From positions 2,046,001 through 2,110,000 of the forward strand of contig NZ_CP039121.1 of NCBI RefSeq assembly GCF_014131735.1: 64,000 nt of DNA, written 5' to 3'. The DNA is from Lactiplantibacillus plantarum (GTDB taxonomy: Bacteria; Bacillota; Bacilli; Lactobacillales; Lactobacillaceae). Positions within the stretch are counted from its first letter, which is position 1. Every line of letters starts with the position of its first letter. The notes beneath the pieces were generated by a model that was not told the DNA's origin, searched no databases, and was given only the letters and a program-made list of their open reading frames with translations. This document shows positions 55,422-64,000 of this stretch, piece after piece. Both the position numbers and the translations under genes were made by a program.

Positions 55422-56765
55422 TTAAGACTTACGATCCTTGCGTTCCTTGCGGGCAGCCGCTCGTTGTTCGATGCGGCGGTCCATCCGCGCCTTATCGCTG
55501 ATCTTTTTACGAATGCGGCGTTTGTAACCCGGCTTGATCTTTTTCTTGGACTTTTTGACGTAACCAATCAAGGTTGGGTCCAGTTTTTCCTGTTTTGGCC
55601 CCCGTTTAGCCCGACGATTACGGTCATATGAATCCACAATCTCACCATCACGAATCGCCTTCGGTTTGAACTTGATCCCCATTGCTTCAACTGCACTGAC
55701 CTTGGCTTCTTCGCCTGGGCTATATAACGTAATCGCAGTCCCCGCCATTCCATTCCGGCCGGTCCGGCCAACACGGTGAATGAAGAATTCTAAGTCATTC
55801 GGAATATCATCATTGATGACGTGTGAAACACCTTCAATATCAATCCCACGGGCAGCTAGATCAGTGGCAACAACAAATTGATACTTCAATTGTTGGACGT
55901 CGCGCATAACCCGCTTTCGTTCACGTGGTTGAATATCTCCATGGATCATTGCGACCGTTAAACCTTGTTGGCGCAAATAATGGGTCAACTCTTGAACTCG
56001 TTCCTTCGTGTTAGCAAAAACCAACACGAGATACGGTTCACCAATCGTCAGCAAGCGATAAATAATACTGTTTTTATCGTGACTCTTGGTGGAAATCAGC
56101 CAGTTATCAATAGTCGGACTAATCACAGATTCTACTGGAATTTCTTCCATAACTGGATTGTTCATGTACTTGCGCAAAAATGGCGTTAATTTTTGTGGCA
56201 TCGTGGCTGAGAACACCAACATTTGTAAATCAGCAGGCATTCGGCCAGCAATCTGGTCAACCACGTTCAAAAAGCCCAAGTCTAGCGTCATATCGGCTTC
56301 ATCAACTACTAGCTGAGTCGCACGATGCACATCGAGTGCCTGGGAGCGCATTAAGTCCAGAATCCGTCCTGGGGTCCCAATAATCAACTGTGGTTGGTGC
56401 CGATTTAGCTTTTCAATCTGTTCCTGCTTATCAGTCCCACCGACATAGAGTCCAATGTGAATGGCTTTCGGGCTGTGTTGGATCAACTGTTTAGCAGCAG
56501 TCTGAATCTGATAAGCTAATTCACGGCTGGGCGTTGTGATAACTGCCTGCACGTAACGTTCATCAGCATTCAGTTGATTGATCATTGGCAGTAAAAACGT
56601 ATGCGTCTTACCACTCCCAGTTGCTGACTGACCGATGACGCTGCGGCCAGCAGCAATCACTGGAATCAACTTTTCCTGTACCGCAGTCGGTTTGCGGAAA
56701 TTGATGTCAGTCAGTGCCTGCATCAAGAACGGCTGCAATTTAAAATCTTCAAAACTTGCGGTCAT
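55422..56765 (-). CDS. cshB: DEAD-box RNA helicase CshB-like
   Basis: 447-aa ATP-dependent RNA helicase. Motifs: Q motif (FRKPTAVQEKLIP), Walker A SATGSGKT, PSRELA, TPGR, DEAD within VVDEADMTLD, SATMP, and HRVGRTGRNG. A basic Lys/Arg-rich C-terminal tail (from about residue 385) fits RNA binding at low temperature. It resembles CshB of B. subtilis. It follows nrnA by two bases and precedes the alaS transcript. Confidence 0.88.
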   Translation of the reverse strand: MTASFEDFKLQPFLMQALTDINFRKPTAVQEKLIPVIAAGRSVIGQSATGSGKTHTFLLPMINQLNADERYVQAVITTPSRELAYQIQTAAKQLIQHSPKAIHIGLYVGGTDKQEQIEKLNRHQPQLIIGTPGRILDLMRSQALDVHRATQLVVDEADMTLDLGFLNVVDQIAGRMPADLQMLVFSATMPQKLTPFLRKYMNNPVMEEIPVESVISPTIDNWLISTKSHDKNSIIYRLLTIGEPYLVLVFANTKERVQELTHYLRQQGLTVAMIHGDIQPRERKRVMRDVQQLKYQFVVATDLAARGIDIEGVSHVINDDIPNDLEFFIHRVGRTGRNGMAGTAITLYSPGEEAKVSAVEAMGIKFKPKAIRDGEIVDSYDRNRRAKRGPKQEKLDPTLIGYVKKSKKKIKPGYKRRIRKKISDKARMDRRIEQRAAARKERKDRKS

Positions 56766-56767
56766 AT

Positions 56768-57724
56768 TTAAACCTCTTTCTCATAATGGCTAGCGACTTG
56801 GTCGAGTTCTCGCACTACCGTTTCAATTTCTTGTTGGTCTTTAGCCTTGGCACCGCTCGCTAATGCGTGGCCCCCACCATCATGGTTCTTGGCCACACCG
56901 TTGATTGACGGTCCCTTTGAACGTAACCGAATACGGAAGTCACCTTCCTTTTGTTGAACAAAAATCGCCCAGCACTTAACCGTATCAATACGCCCAGGTA
57001 ATGGGACAACCCCAGCAGTACTAGCATCACCGATTGCAAATGAATCGAGAATCGCATTCGTTAAAATAACGTAAGCTGCACCCGAATCCAACTGTGTCAG
57101 ATGTTCATAAACGTAGGCCGACAACCGTGCGACTGGTAACGTGATGGTATCTTCAATACGATTGACAGCTTCAGCATCCGCACCGGCTTCCATTAAGGCC
57201 GCTGCTGCTCGCATGGTACTAGGCTTGGTCGCAGAGTATAGAAAGCGACCGGTGTCCCCAACGATGCCGGCATACAACAACCGAGCGGCGTTAGCCGTTA
57301 GCGTTAACTCCGCCGCAAGGGGTGCGTACCAATTATAAATCATCTCACTCGTACTGGAAGCATCAACGTCGACCCACTGTGGGTCACCGAAAGCGTCATC
57401 GTTTGGGTGATGATCGATTTTAACAATTGTCTTACCTTGATTCCAAAGTTCACCATCAATTCGGGGCTGATTAGCGGTATCAAGAATTAATACTAGTGCG
57501 TCTTGATAGTCCGCTTCGGTAACCTCATCCATTTGTCCTAACCAGTCAAAACCATGGTACTGTTTTCCAGGTGTCAATACCCGCTTCGCAGGAAAGCTAG
57601 CCTTAATGATAGCTGCTAACCCTAACTGGCTTCCGATGGCGTCTGGGTCAGGTCGCTGATGACGATGAATGATGATTGTTTTTGCTTGTTTAATTAAGTC
57701 AAAAATTGCTGTTTGGACGGTCAT
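56768..57724 (-). CDS. nrnA: DHH/DHHA1 phosphoesterase (NrnA-like oligoribonuclease / pAp phosphatase)
   Basis: 318-aa protein. The N-terminal DHH domain shows HRHQRPDPDAIGSQ, LILDTANQPR and KIDHHPND; the C-terminal DHHA1 domain ends with DGGGHALASGA. NrnA-type proteins degrade nanoRNA from the 5' end and dephosphorylate pAp. The start is the first ATG at 57724. It is co-oriented with cshB, with a 2-base gap, so the pair is probably one RNA-turnover operon. Confidence 0.9.
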   Translation of the reverse strand: MTVQTAIFDLIKQAKTIIIHRHQRPDPDAIGSQLGLAAIIKASFPAKRVLTPGKQYHGFDWLGQMDEVTEADYQDALVLILDTANQPRIDGELWNQGKTIVKIDHHPNDDAFGDPQWVDVDASSTSEMIYNWYAPLAAELTLTANAARLLYAGIVGDTGRFLYSATKPSTMRAAAALMEAGADAEAVNRIEDTITLPVARLSAYVYEHLTQLDSGAAYVILTNAILDSFAIGDASTAGVVPLPGRIDTVKCWAIFVQQKEGDFRIRLRSKGPSINGVAKNHDGGGHALASGAKAKDQQEIETVVRELDQVASHYEKEV

Positions 57725-57816
57725 AAATGAACCTTCTTACTCTCATAATTTACTGGTGGCGATTAAACTGTCACAGTACTCCAGTATACCGAAGAATCCG
57801 CGTCGCGCCAAATAAA

Positions 57817-58950
57817 TTAATTATCATTTGGATAAAGTGGTAACGTTAAGTTCTCAAACGCCAGTGGTGCCAAGCCAGTTAGCGTGATCCCTAACAGGCG
57901 GATGCCAGAGTTAAAATGATCATCGACCACCTCTTCAAAAATCTCTTCGGCGTACTGCTCAAACAAGGCCGCGTCATTAGGTATGAATTCACCGAACGTT
58001 CGCCGCTTGGTAATTGTGACAAAGTCACCGTAACGCAACTTGAGAACGAGTGTTTTACCGTGGCGCTGATGCGATTGCATGCTAGCTGCTACCAACTTAG
58101 CGATGGCCTTCAAGTGCGTATTAACTTCCGTCGTCGATTGGAGAAACGGTCCAAACGTCCGCTCTTTGCCGATTGATTTCCGTTCACGTAAATACTCGAC
58201 TGGCCGATCATCACTGCCGCGCACTCGCCGGTATAAAATATAGCCCAACTTGCCAAATTGTTTGATTAGGTCTAATTCAGACTGTGCGTATAAATCCTGT
58301 CCAGTCTTGATTCCTAAATCGTGCATTTTAGGTACCGTCTTTTTACCGACACCCCGAAATTTCTCGATGGGTTCACGTAACAAAAATGGTTCTGCATCCT
58401 GTGGTAATACGATCGTCACACCCGCTGGTTTTCGATAATCTGATGCTAGTTTGGCAATGAATTTGTTGTAGGAGATTCCCGTTGAACAAGTTAAATGTGT
58501 TTGATGCCAAATTTCTTGTTGTAATCGGTGCGCCAGTTCGACCGCACTATGGATGTGTTTCTTATTCGTAGTCACATCCAAGTAAGCCTCATCAAAGGCA
58601 ATTGGCTCAATCATCTCTGTATACTCATGGAAAATACGATGAATCTGCGCCGAAACTTCGCGGTACAACGGAAAGTTGGGCGTCTTAAATACTGCTGTTG
58701 GGCAGAGTTCTAATGCTTTAGCAGCTGGCATCGCCGAGTGAACGCCAAATTGGCGGGCAACATAGTTAGCCGTCGTCACAACGCCTCGCCCACCTGTCTG
58801 CCGAGGATCATGCGCGATCACTAACGGCTGCGTCTTGTAGGCTGGATGCTCCCGCTCTTCGATTGACGCATAAAACGCGTCCATGTCCACATGAATAATT
58901 TTCCGACTCGTATCCACCCGAATAGGCGCTTCAACAATTGACTGTGCCAT
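57817..58950 (-). CDS. dinB: DNA polymerase IV
   Basis: 377-aa Y-family translesion polymerase. [16 protein letters not shown] gives the first metal Asp residues (22 and 24), and FDEAYLDVT near 120 supplies the second catalytic Asp-Glu. A helix-hairpin-helix and the little-finger domain follow ([11 protein letters not shown]). The start is ATG 58950, 6 bases after GGAGGGG; TTG 58965 lies within that site. No beta-clamp motif was clearly recognised at the C-terminus. It stands between nrnA and yajC. Confidence 0.93.
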
Positions 58951-59029
58951 CCGCCGCCCCTCCAATCCTTAGTACTTTCATTATACACGAACATACGTTC
59001 AAAAGCGCGTTTCAAGACCAAAAAATGAG

Positions 59030-59067
59030 CAAAAAAATAAGCGGTCATCAGCAATGATCGACCACTT
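59030..59067 (-). terminator. Terminator of yajC
   Basis: AAGTGGTCGATCA with its complement TGATGACCGCTT around TTGC (one mismatch), followed by ATTTTTTT on the minus strand. Confidence 0.8.
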
Positions 59068-59078
59068 ATGGTGTAAAC

Positions 59079-59462
59079 CTATTTTGCTTCAGAATCAGCA
59101 TTATCGTCGGCGGCTGAGCTTGCCGATTCAACTTCAGAAGTAGCAGCTGATTCAGCCGCTGTCCCAGATTCTGGTGCAACTGTCTTAGCTTGTGCATCTT
59201 CGGCTGGAGAAATCTTAGCAACAGCGTTCAAATCAAAAACCAAGTAGATGCCATCACAGTCTAAAGTAACTGTTTTTTCGGTTTCGTTAACTTCATCAAC
59301 GACCCCGTGCAAGCGACCAATTGTCGTAACCTTGTCACCACGTTTGATTTTGCTTAACATTTGTTGATGTTGTTGTTGTTGTTTCCGTTGTGGACGGATC
59401 ATGAAGAAGTATAAGAATGCGAACATGACCACGATAAACAGAATTGATGCCATTTGACCCAT
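59079..59462 (-). CDS. yajC: Preprotein translocase subunit YajC
   Basis: 127-aa membrane protein: one N-terminal helix (SILFIVVMFAFLYFFMIRPQ), then the signature KIKRGDKVTTIGRLHGVVDE and an Ala/Ser/Glu-rich acidic tail of about 45 residues. It is an accessory of the SecDF-YajC complex that assists protein export. It follows tgt by about 77 bases; the ruv-queA-tgt-yajC order is widespread in bacteria. Confidence 0.93.
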   Translation of the reverse strand: MGQMASILFIVVMFAFLYFFMIRPQRKQQQQHQQMLSKIKRGDKVTTIGRLHGVVDEVNETEKTVTLDCDGIYLVFDLNAVAKISPAEDAQAKTVAPESGTAAESAATSEVESASSAADDNADSEAK

Positions 59463-59539
59463 TTAATATCGCTCCTACTCTAATTAAAAGTTTGACTATC
59501 TTTAACTTTAACAAATTACGGTCTGAAATACCAGTAGCA

Positions 59540-60991
<1,452 letters not shown>

Positions 60992-62026
60992 CTAGTGAAT
61001 AAACATCGCATCGCCAAAACTAAAGAAGCGATACTTTTCATCAATCGCATGTTGATAAGCCTTCAAAATCATATCACGGCCCGTAAAGGCAGCCACTAAC
61101 ATGACCAAGGTCGACTTCGGTAAATGAAAGTTCGTGATGAACGCATCAACGACTTTCCATTGATAACCAGGTTTGATAAAGATATCCGTCCAACCCGAAT
61201 CCGGCTTGATTTCACCATCAAACTTACTACCAATGGTCTCTAACGTCCGGATTGACGTTGTCCCGGTTGCAATGATGCGCCCACCATTTTGCCGTACTTC
61301 ATTCAACGTCTTAGCAGCATCTTCGTCCAATCGATAAAATTCACTGTGCATCTTATGATCATCGATATTATCTTCTTCAACTGGCCGGAACGTCCCTAGT
61401 CCGACATGCAGCGTCAAGTAAACCAACTTAATACCCTTGTCTTGAACTTTTTGTAAGAGTTCCTTCGTCCAGTGTAAACCAGCTGTTGGCGCAGCTGCCG
61501 AGCCATTTTCCTTGGCATAAACAGTCTGATAACGGTCTGGATCATCGAGTTTTTCTTTAATATATGGTGGCAATGGCGTTTCACCCAGGCTCTCCAAAAT
61601 TTCCATGAAGATCCCATCGTAATGAAACTCGATCATCCGAATGCCATCTTCCTTTTCGGCCGTTACGGTCGCCGTCAACTTACCATCGCCAAATGAGATC
61701 ACGGTACCGACCTTGGCACGTTTGGCAGGTTTCATGAGTGTCTCCCATTCATCACCTTCCGTATTATGCAATAATAGGACTTCAGCGTGACCACCAGTTT
61801 CAGGTTTAACACCATACAAACGAGCTGGCATAACGCGGGAATTATTCATAACGACCGCATCGCCTGGATTGAGTTGATCAATAATATCGTAGAAATGCTT
61901 ATCTTGCATTTCGCCCGTTTGGCGATCCAATTCCAACAACCGTGAACTATCCCGTTTTTTGATTGGTGTCTGGGCAATCAGTTCATGTGGTAAATCATAA
62001 TCAAAATCTTCAAGTGTTAAACTCAT
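60992..62026 (-). CDS. queA: S-adenosylmethionine:tRNA ribosyltransferase-isomerase QueA
   Basis: 344-aa enzyme that moves the ribosyl part of SAM onto preQ1-tRNA to form epoxyqueuosine. Signatures [13 protein letters not shown] at the start, [17 protein letters not shown] and [14 protein letters not shown] are complete. It follows ruvB by 17 bases and works one step after Tgt. No other queuosine biosynthesis genes are in the window. Confidence 0.95.
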   Translation of the reverse strand: MSLTLEDFDYDLPHELIAQTPIKKRDSSRLLELDRQTGEMQDKHFYDIIDQLNPGDAVVMNNSRVMPARLYGVKPETGGHAEVLLLHNTEGDEWETLMKPAKRAKVGTVISFGDGKLTATVTAEKEDGIRMIEFHYDGIFMEILESLGETPLPPYIKEKLDDPDRYQTVYAKENGSAAAPTAGLHWTKELLQKVQDKGIKLVYLTLHVGLGTFRPVEEDNIDDHKMHSEFYRLDEDAAKTLNEVRQNGGRIIATGTTSIRTLETIGSKFDGEIKPDSGWTDIFIKPGYQWKVVDAFITNFHLPKSTLVMLVAAFTGRDMILKAYQHAIDEKYRFFSFGDAMFIH

Positions 62027-62043
62027 GTTGTGACCTCTTATCT

Positions 62044-63054
62044 TTATTTATTTTCTGGGTATGGGAATCCCAAATGCTGATAACCTTTAATTGTAACAAC
62101 GCGTCCACGTTGTGTTCGCTTCAAGAACCCAATCTGGAGTAAGTACGGTTCGACCACTTCCGCGATTGTATCCGTTTCTTCACCAATATTGGCCGCAATC
62201 GTAGCAAGCCCGACCGGACCCCCGTCATAATACTCTAGCATCGTTCGTAAGAGCTTATTGTCAGTCTCGTCCAAGCCGGCATCATCTACGCGTAAATATG
62301 TCAGTGATCGCGCCACAATGGCCTCATCAATGGCATCTTGATCCGCCACTTCTGCAAAATCACGAATTCGCTTGAACAAGCGATTAGCAATGCGGGGCGT
62401 TCCCCGTGAGCGACGCGCAATTTCGTGGGCACCCGATGGTTTGATACTCGTTTGAAAAATATCTGCAGTCCGCTTAACGATATCTTCCAAATCAGCAACT
62501 TCATAGTACGCCATATGTTCGACGATTCCAAATCGGTCACGTAACGGAGCTGACAGCATACCAGCTCGGGTGGTCGCGCCAATCAGCGTAAACGGCGGCA
62601 GTGGAAAGTGCACGGGATGGGCGGTTGGCCCCTGTCCGACCACGATATCGACAAAAAAATCTTCCATGGCCGAATACAACATTTCTTCAACGATTTTCGG
62701 TAACCGGTGAATTTCGTCAATAAATAAGATATCACCCGGCTCCAGTTCATTCAAGAGCGCAACCAAATCACCTGGCTTTTCGATTGCAGGGCCACTGGTC
62801 GTGCGGATATTGACCTGCATCTCGTTGGCGATTACCATCGCTAGCGTGGTCTTCCCTAATCCCGGTGGACCATACAGCAAAACGTGATCCAAGGATTCCT
62901 CACGCTTGCGGGCCGCTTCAATATACACTCCTAATTCGTGCTTGACCCGGGCCTGACCAATATACTGGGCTAACGTTTGCGGACGGAGCGATTTTTCTAA
63001 TGACGCCTCTTCGTCATCGGCTTTGTCACCGGATAATAACTTGTCATCGTCCAT
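62044..63054 (-). CDS. ruvB: Holliday junction branch-migration helicase RuvB
   Basis: 336-aa AAA+ motor. Walker [12 protein letters not shown] is near residue 63, Walker [11 protein letters not shown], and sensor 1 [15 protein letters not shown] follow; a winged helix closes the protein. With RuvA it moves Holliday junctions during repair. No RuvC is nearby; RuvX or RecU-type nucleases act instead in Firmicutes. It follows ruvA by 17 bases. Confidence 0.96.
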   Translation of the reverse strand: MDDDKLLSGDKADDEEASLEKSLRPQTLAQYIGQARVKHELGVYIEAARKREESLDHVLLYGPPGLGKTTLAMVIANEMQVNIRTTSGPAIEKPGDLVALLNELEPGDILFIDEIHRLPKIVEEMLYSAMEDFFVDIVVGQGPTAHPVHFPLPPFTLIGATTRAGMLSAPLRDRFGIVEHMAYYEVADLEDIVKRTADIFQTSIKPSGAHEIARRSRGTPRIANRLFKRIRDFAEVADQDAIDEAIVARSLTYLRVDDAGLDETDNKLLRTMLEYYDGGPVGLATIAANIGEETDTIAEVVEPYLLQIGFLKRTQRGRVVTIKGYQHLGFPYPENK

Positions 63055-63071
63055 TTAGTTACCCCTCCCAT

Positions 63072-63683
63072 CTACTTCTTCATCAATAGTCGTAGTCCTT
63101 CACTCAACAAGGTGTTCGTATCGGCCCCTTGTGTCTGACTAAACGTCTCCAACTTCTTAGTGACCTTCTTGACATCCGCTTTCGAATAGCCAAGAGCTTC
63201 CAGAGCCGCCAACGCGTCCGCTAACGCGCCATCAACAGCAGGAGCATCCACATCGAGCGCAGTTTGACCAGTAACATCAACGTTTAGATCGTTTAATTTA
63301 CCTTTCAAGTCCAGCACGATTTGCTGAGCTGTCTTCTTGCCCACGCCAGGAAAACTCGTCAGATAAGTCGCATTCTCTTGATTGATGGCTTGGATCAGAC
63401 CTGCATGGTCGTTGTTGGCCAAAATCGCGAGGGCCGACTTCGGACCAATTCCCGAAACCCCGAGCAACTTTTCGAACAACGCCTTCTCGTCAGCATCAAA
63501 AAAGCCAAATAGGCTCATGCCATTTTCGCTGACGGCTTGATGGATATACATCTTAACTGCTGTTGGGCCCACCTGGTAACGGTATGGATTAGCCGTTAGC
63601 ACTTTATAACCAATGCCGCTGACCTCAATCACCACATAACCGGGGGTTACATCGGTCACTTGACCGAGAAAATATTCGTACAC
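63072..63683 (-). CDS. ruvA: Holliday junction DNA-binding protein RuvA
   Basis: 203-aa protein. The OB domain MYEYFLGQVTDVTPGYVVIE, two helix-hairpin-helix motifs (LLGVSGIGPKSALAIL, SFPGVGKKTAQQIV) and the C-terminal RuvB-binding domain (ALEALGYSKADVKKV) are present. I set the start at GTG 63683 with AAAGGAG 8 bases before; the frame from 63776 has no ribosome site. It heads the ruvAB-queA operon. Confidence 0.94.
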   Translation of the reverse strand: MYEYFLGQVTDVTPGYVVIEVSGIGYKVLTANPYRYQVGPTAVKMYIHQAVSENGMSLFGFFDADEKALFEKLLGVSGIGPKSALAILANNDHAGLIQAINQENATYLTSFPGVGKKTAQQIVLDLKGKLNDLNVDVTGQTALDVDAPAVDGALADALAALEALGYSKADVKKVTKKLETFSQTQGADTNTLLSEGLRLLMKK

Positions 63684-63724
63684 CGAAAAAACTCCTTTAA
63701 ATAAAACGTATGTTTGCTTGCTAA

Positions 63725-63730
63725 ATTGTA
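63725..63730 (-). promoter_or_regulatory. Probable extended -10 of the ruvA operon
   Basis: TACAAT on the minus strand preceded by TGG (extended -10 form), about 42 bases before the ruvA start. No good -35 is present. Confidence 0.4.
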
Positions 63731-63883
63731 CCACATTTTCACAGTGGCTTAACACTGGTGCACCGATAAAAACCAAATTTTAATGTTAAATCAATTTCAC
63801 CTCGATTGACGGATTTCGTGGCAAGAAATGCTTGCCGCCACGTTAACGTCATGCTATGCTCAAAGTCCTAGGGAGGTCTCGCT

Positions 63884-64000
63884 ATGCAACTCAAACCGTT
63901 TAAAGCGGTGTTACCGACCACAACTGGTCAAACTAAAATTCAAACAGCTGCGACCAATTGGGACAGCCAGGATACAATGACGACAACCGAAGCCAGCTAT
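63884..64000 (+). CDS. Start of a further gene, DUF1015-like, truncated by the window
   Basis: ATG 63884 follows GGGAGG by 8 bases, and 39 codons run to the window end without a stop. The N-terminus MQLKPFKAVLPTT resembles DUF1015-domain proteins, which start with a similar PFKA-P motif. This is too short to be sure. It is transcribed divergently from ruvA. Confidence 0.5.
   Translation, partial: MQLKPFKAVLPTTTGQTKIQTAATNWDSQDTMTTTEASY

Overview
The window reads as chromosome of a lactic acid bacterium of the Lactiplantibacillus plantarum group. The 16S rRNA variable region, the divergent ccpA/pepQ pair with a cre site between them, the rrn operon followed by a long tRNA array, and nearly all gene neighbourhoods fit low-GC Gram-positives and lactobacilli in particular. 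This identification is from recognition, not from a search. It is mostly conserved housekeeping DNA: no prophage, IS element, CRISPR array, toxin-antitoxin pair or secondary-metabolite cluster was seen, and no strong candidate for an undescribed system.

Layout. 1-1.4 kb: 3' part of a lactonase gene and cutC. 1.6-4.0 kb (minus): relQ-nadK-rluA, translationally coupled by ATGA overlaps. 4.3-9.6 kb: the stress/proteolysis neighbourhood spxH (plus) facing pepF, coiA, mecA and spx (minus). 9.8-11.2 kb: an MBL-fold hydrolase and an orphan 166-aa protein. 11.5-18.9 kb (minus): one rrn operon, two tandem promoters -> 16S -> 23S -> 5S -> Val -> Lys -> second 5S -> 19 further tRNAs, 21 tRNAs in all. 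19.0-25.6 kb: Nudix-like/S1 pair, ppiB, dedA, and the yutD/HAD/TIGR01906 group with two metallophosphoesterases. 26.1-29.0 kb: amino-acid permease and ackA. 29.0-33.7 kb: a complete comGA-GG operon (including a 54-aa comGG) running into a ytxK-like methyltransferase and ackA. 33.9-37.1 kb: ribokinase, yebC, and a DsrE-like/TIM-barrel pair. 37.2-41.1 kb: ccpA, pepQ, a MerR regulator, YtxH and DUF948 proteins. 41.3-44.9 kb: mscS, the acetylated lysine/DAP branch genes and cbpB. 45.0-50.9 kb: yfcE-like, rdgB, murI (racE), yslB, trxA, mutS2, zapA. 51.0-55.4 kb: DUF1292, ruvX, ireB, and alaS under an alanine T-box. 55.4-64 kb: cshB, nrnA, dinB, yajC, tgt, queA, ruvB, ruvA and the start of a further gene.

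Together the genes cover redox/heat stress control (Spx, SpxH, MecA), the stringent response (RelQ), carbon control (CcpA, AckA), DNA uptake (ComG, CoiA), cell-wall precursors (racemase, DAP genes), and translation/tRNA supply and modification (AlaRS, Tgt, QueA, tRNA array). DNA repair and recombination are also present (RuvABX, MutS2, DinB). Start codons were re-chosen against Shine-Dalgarno spacing; where the longest frame was shortened, the entry says so. All coordinates of RNA gene ends are estimates from stem pairing or family consensus.
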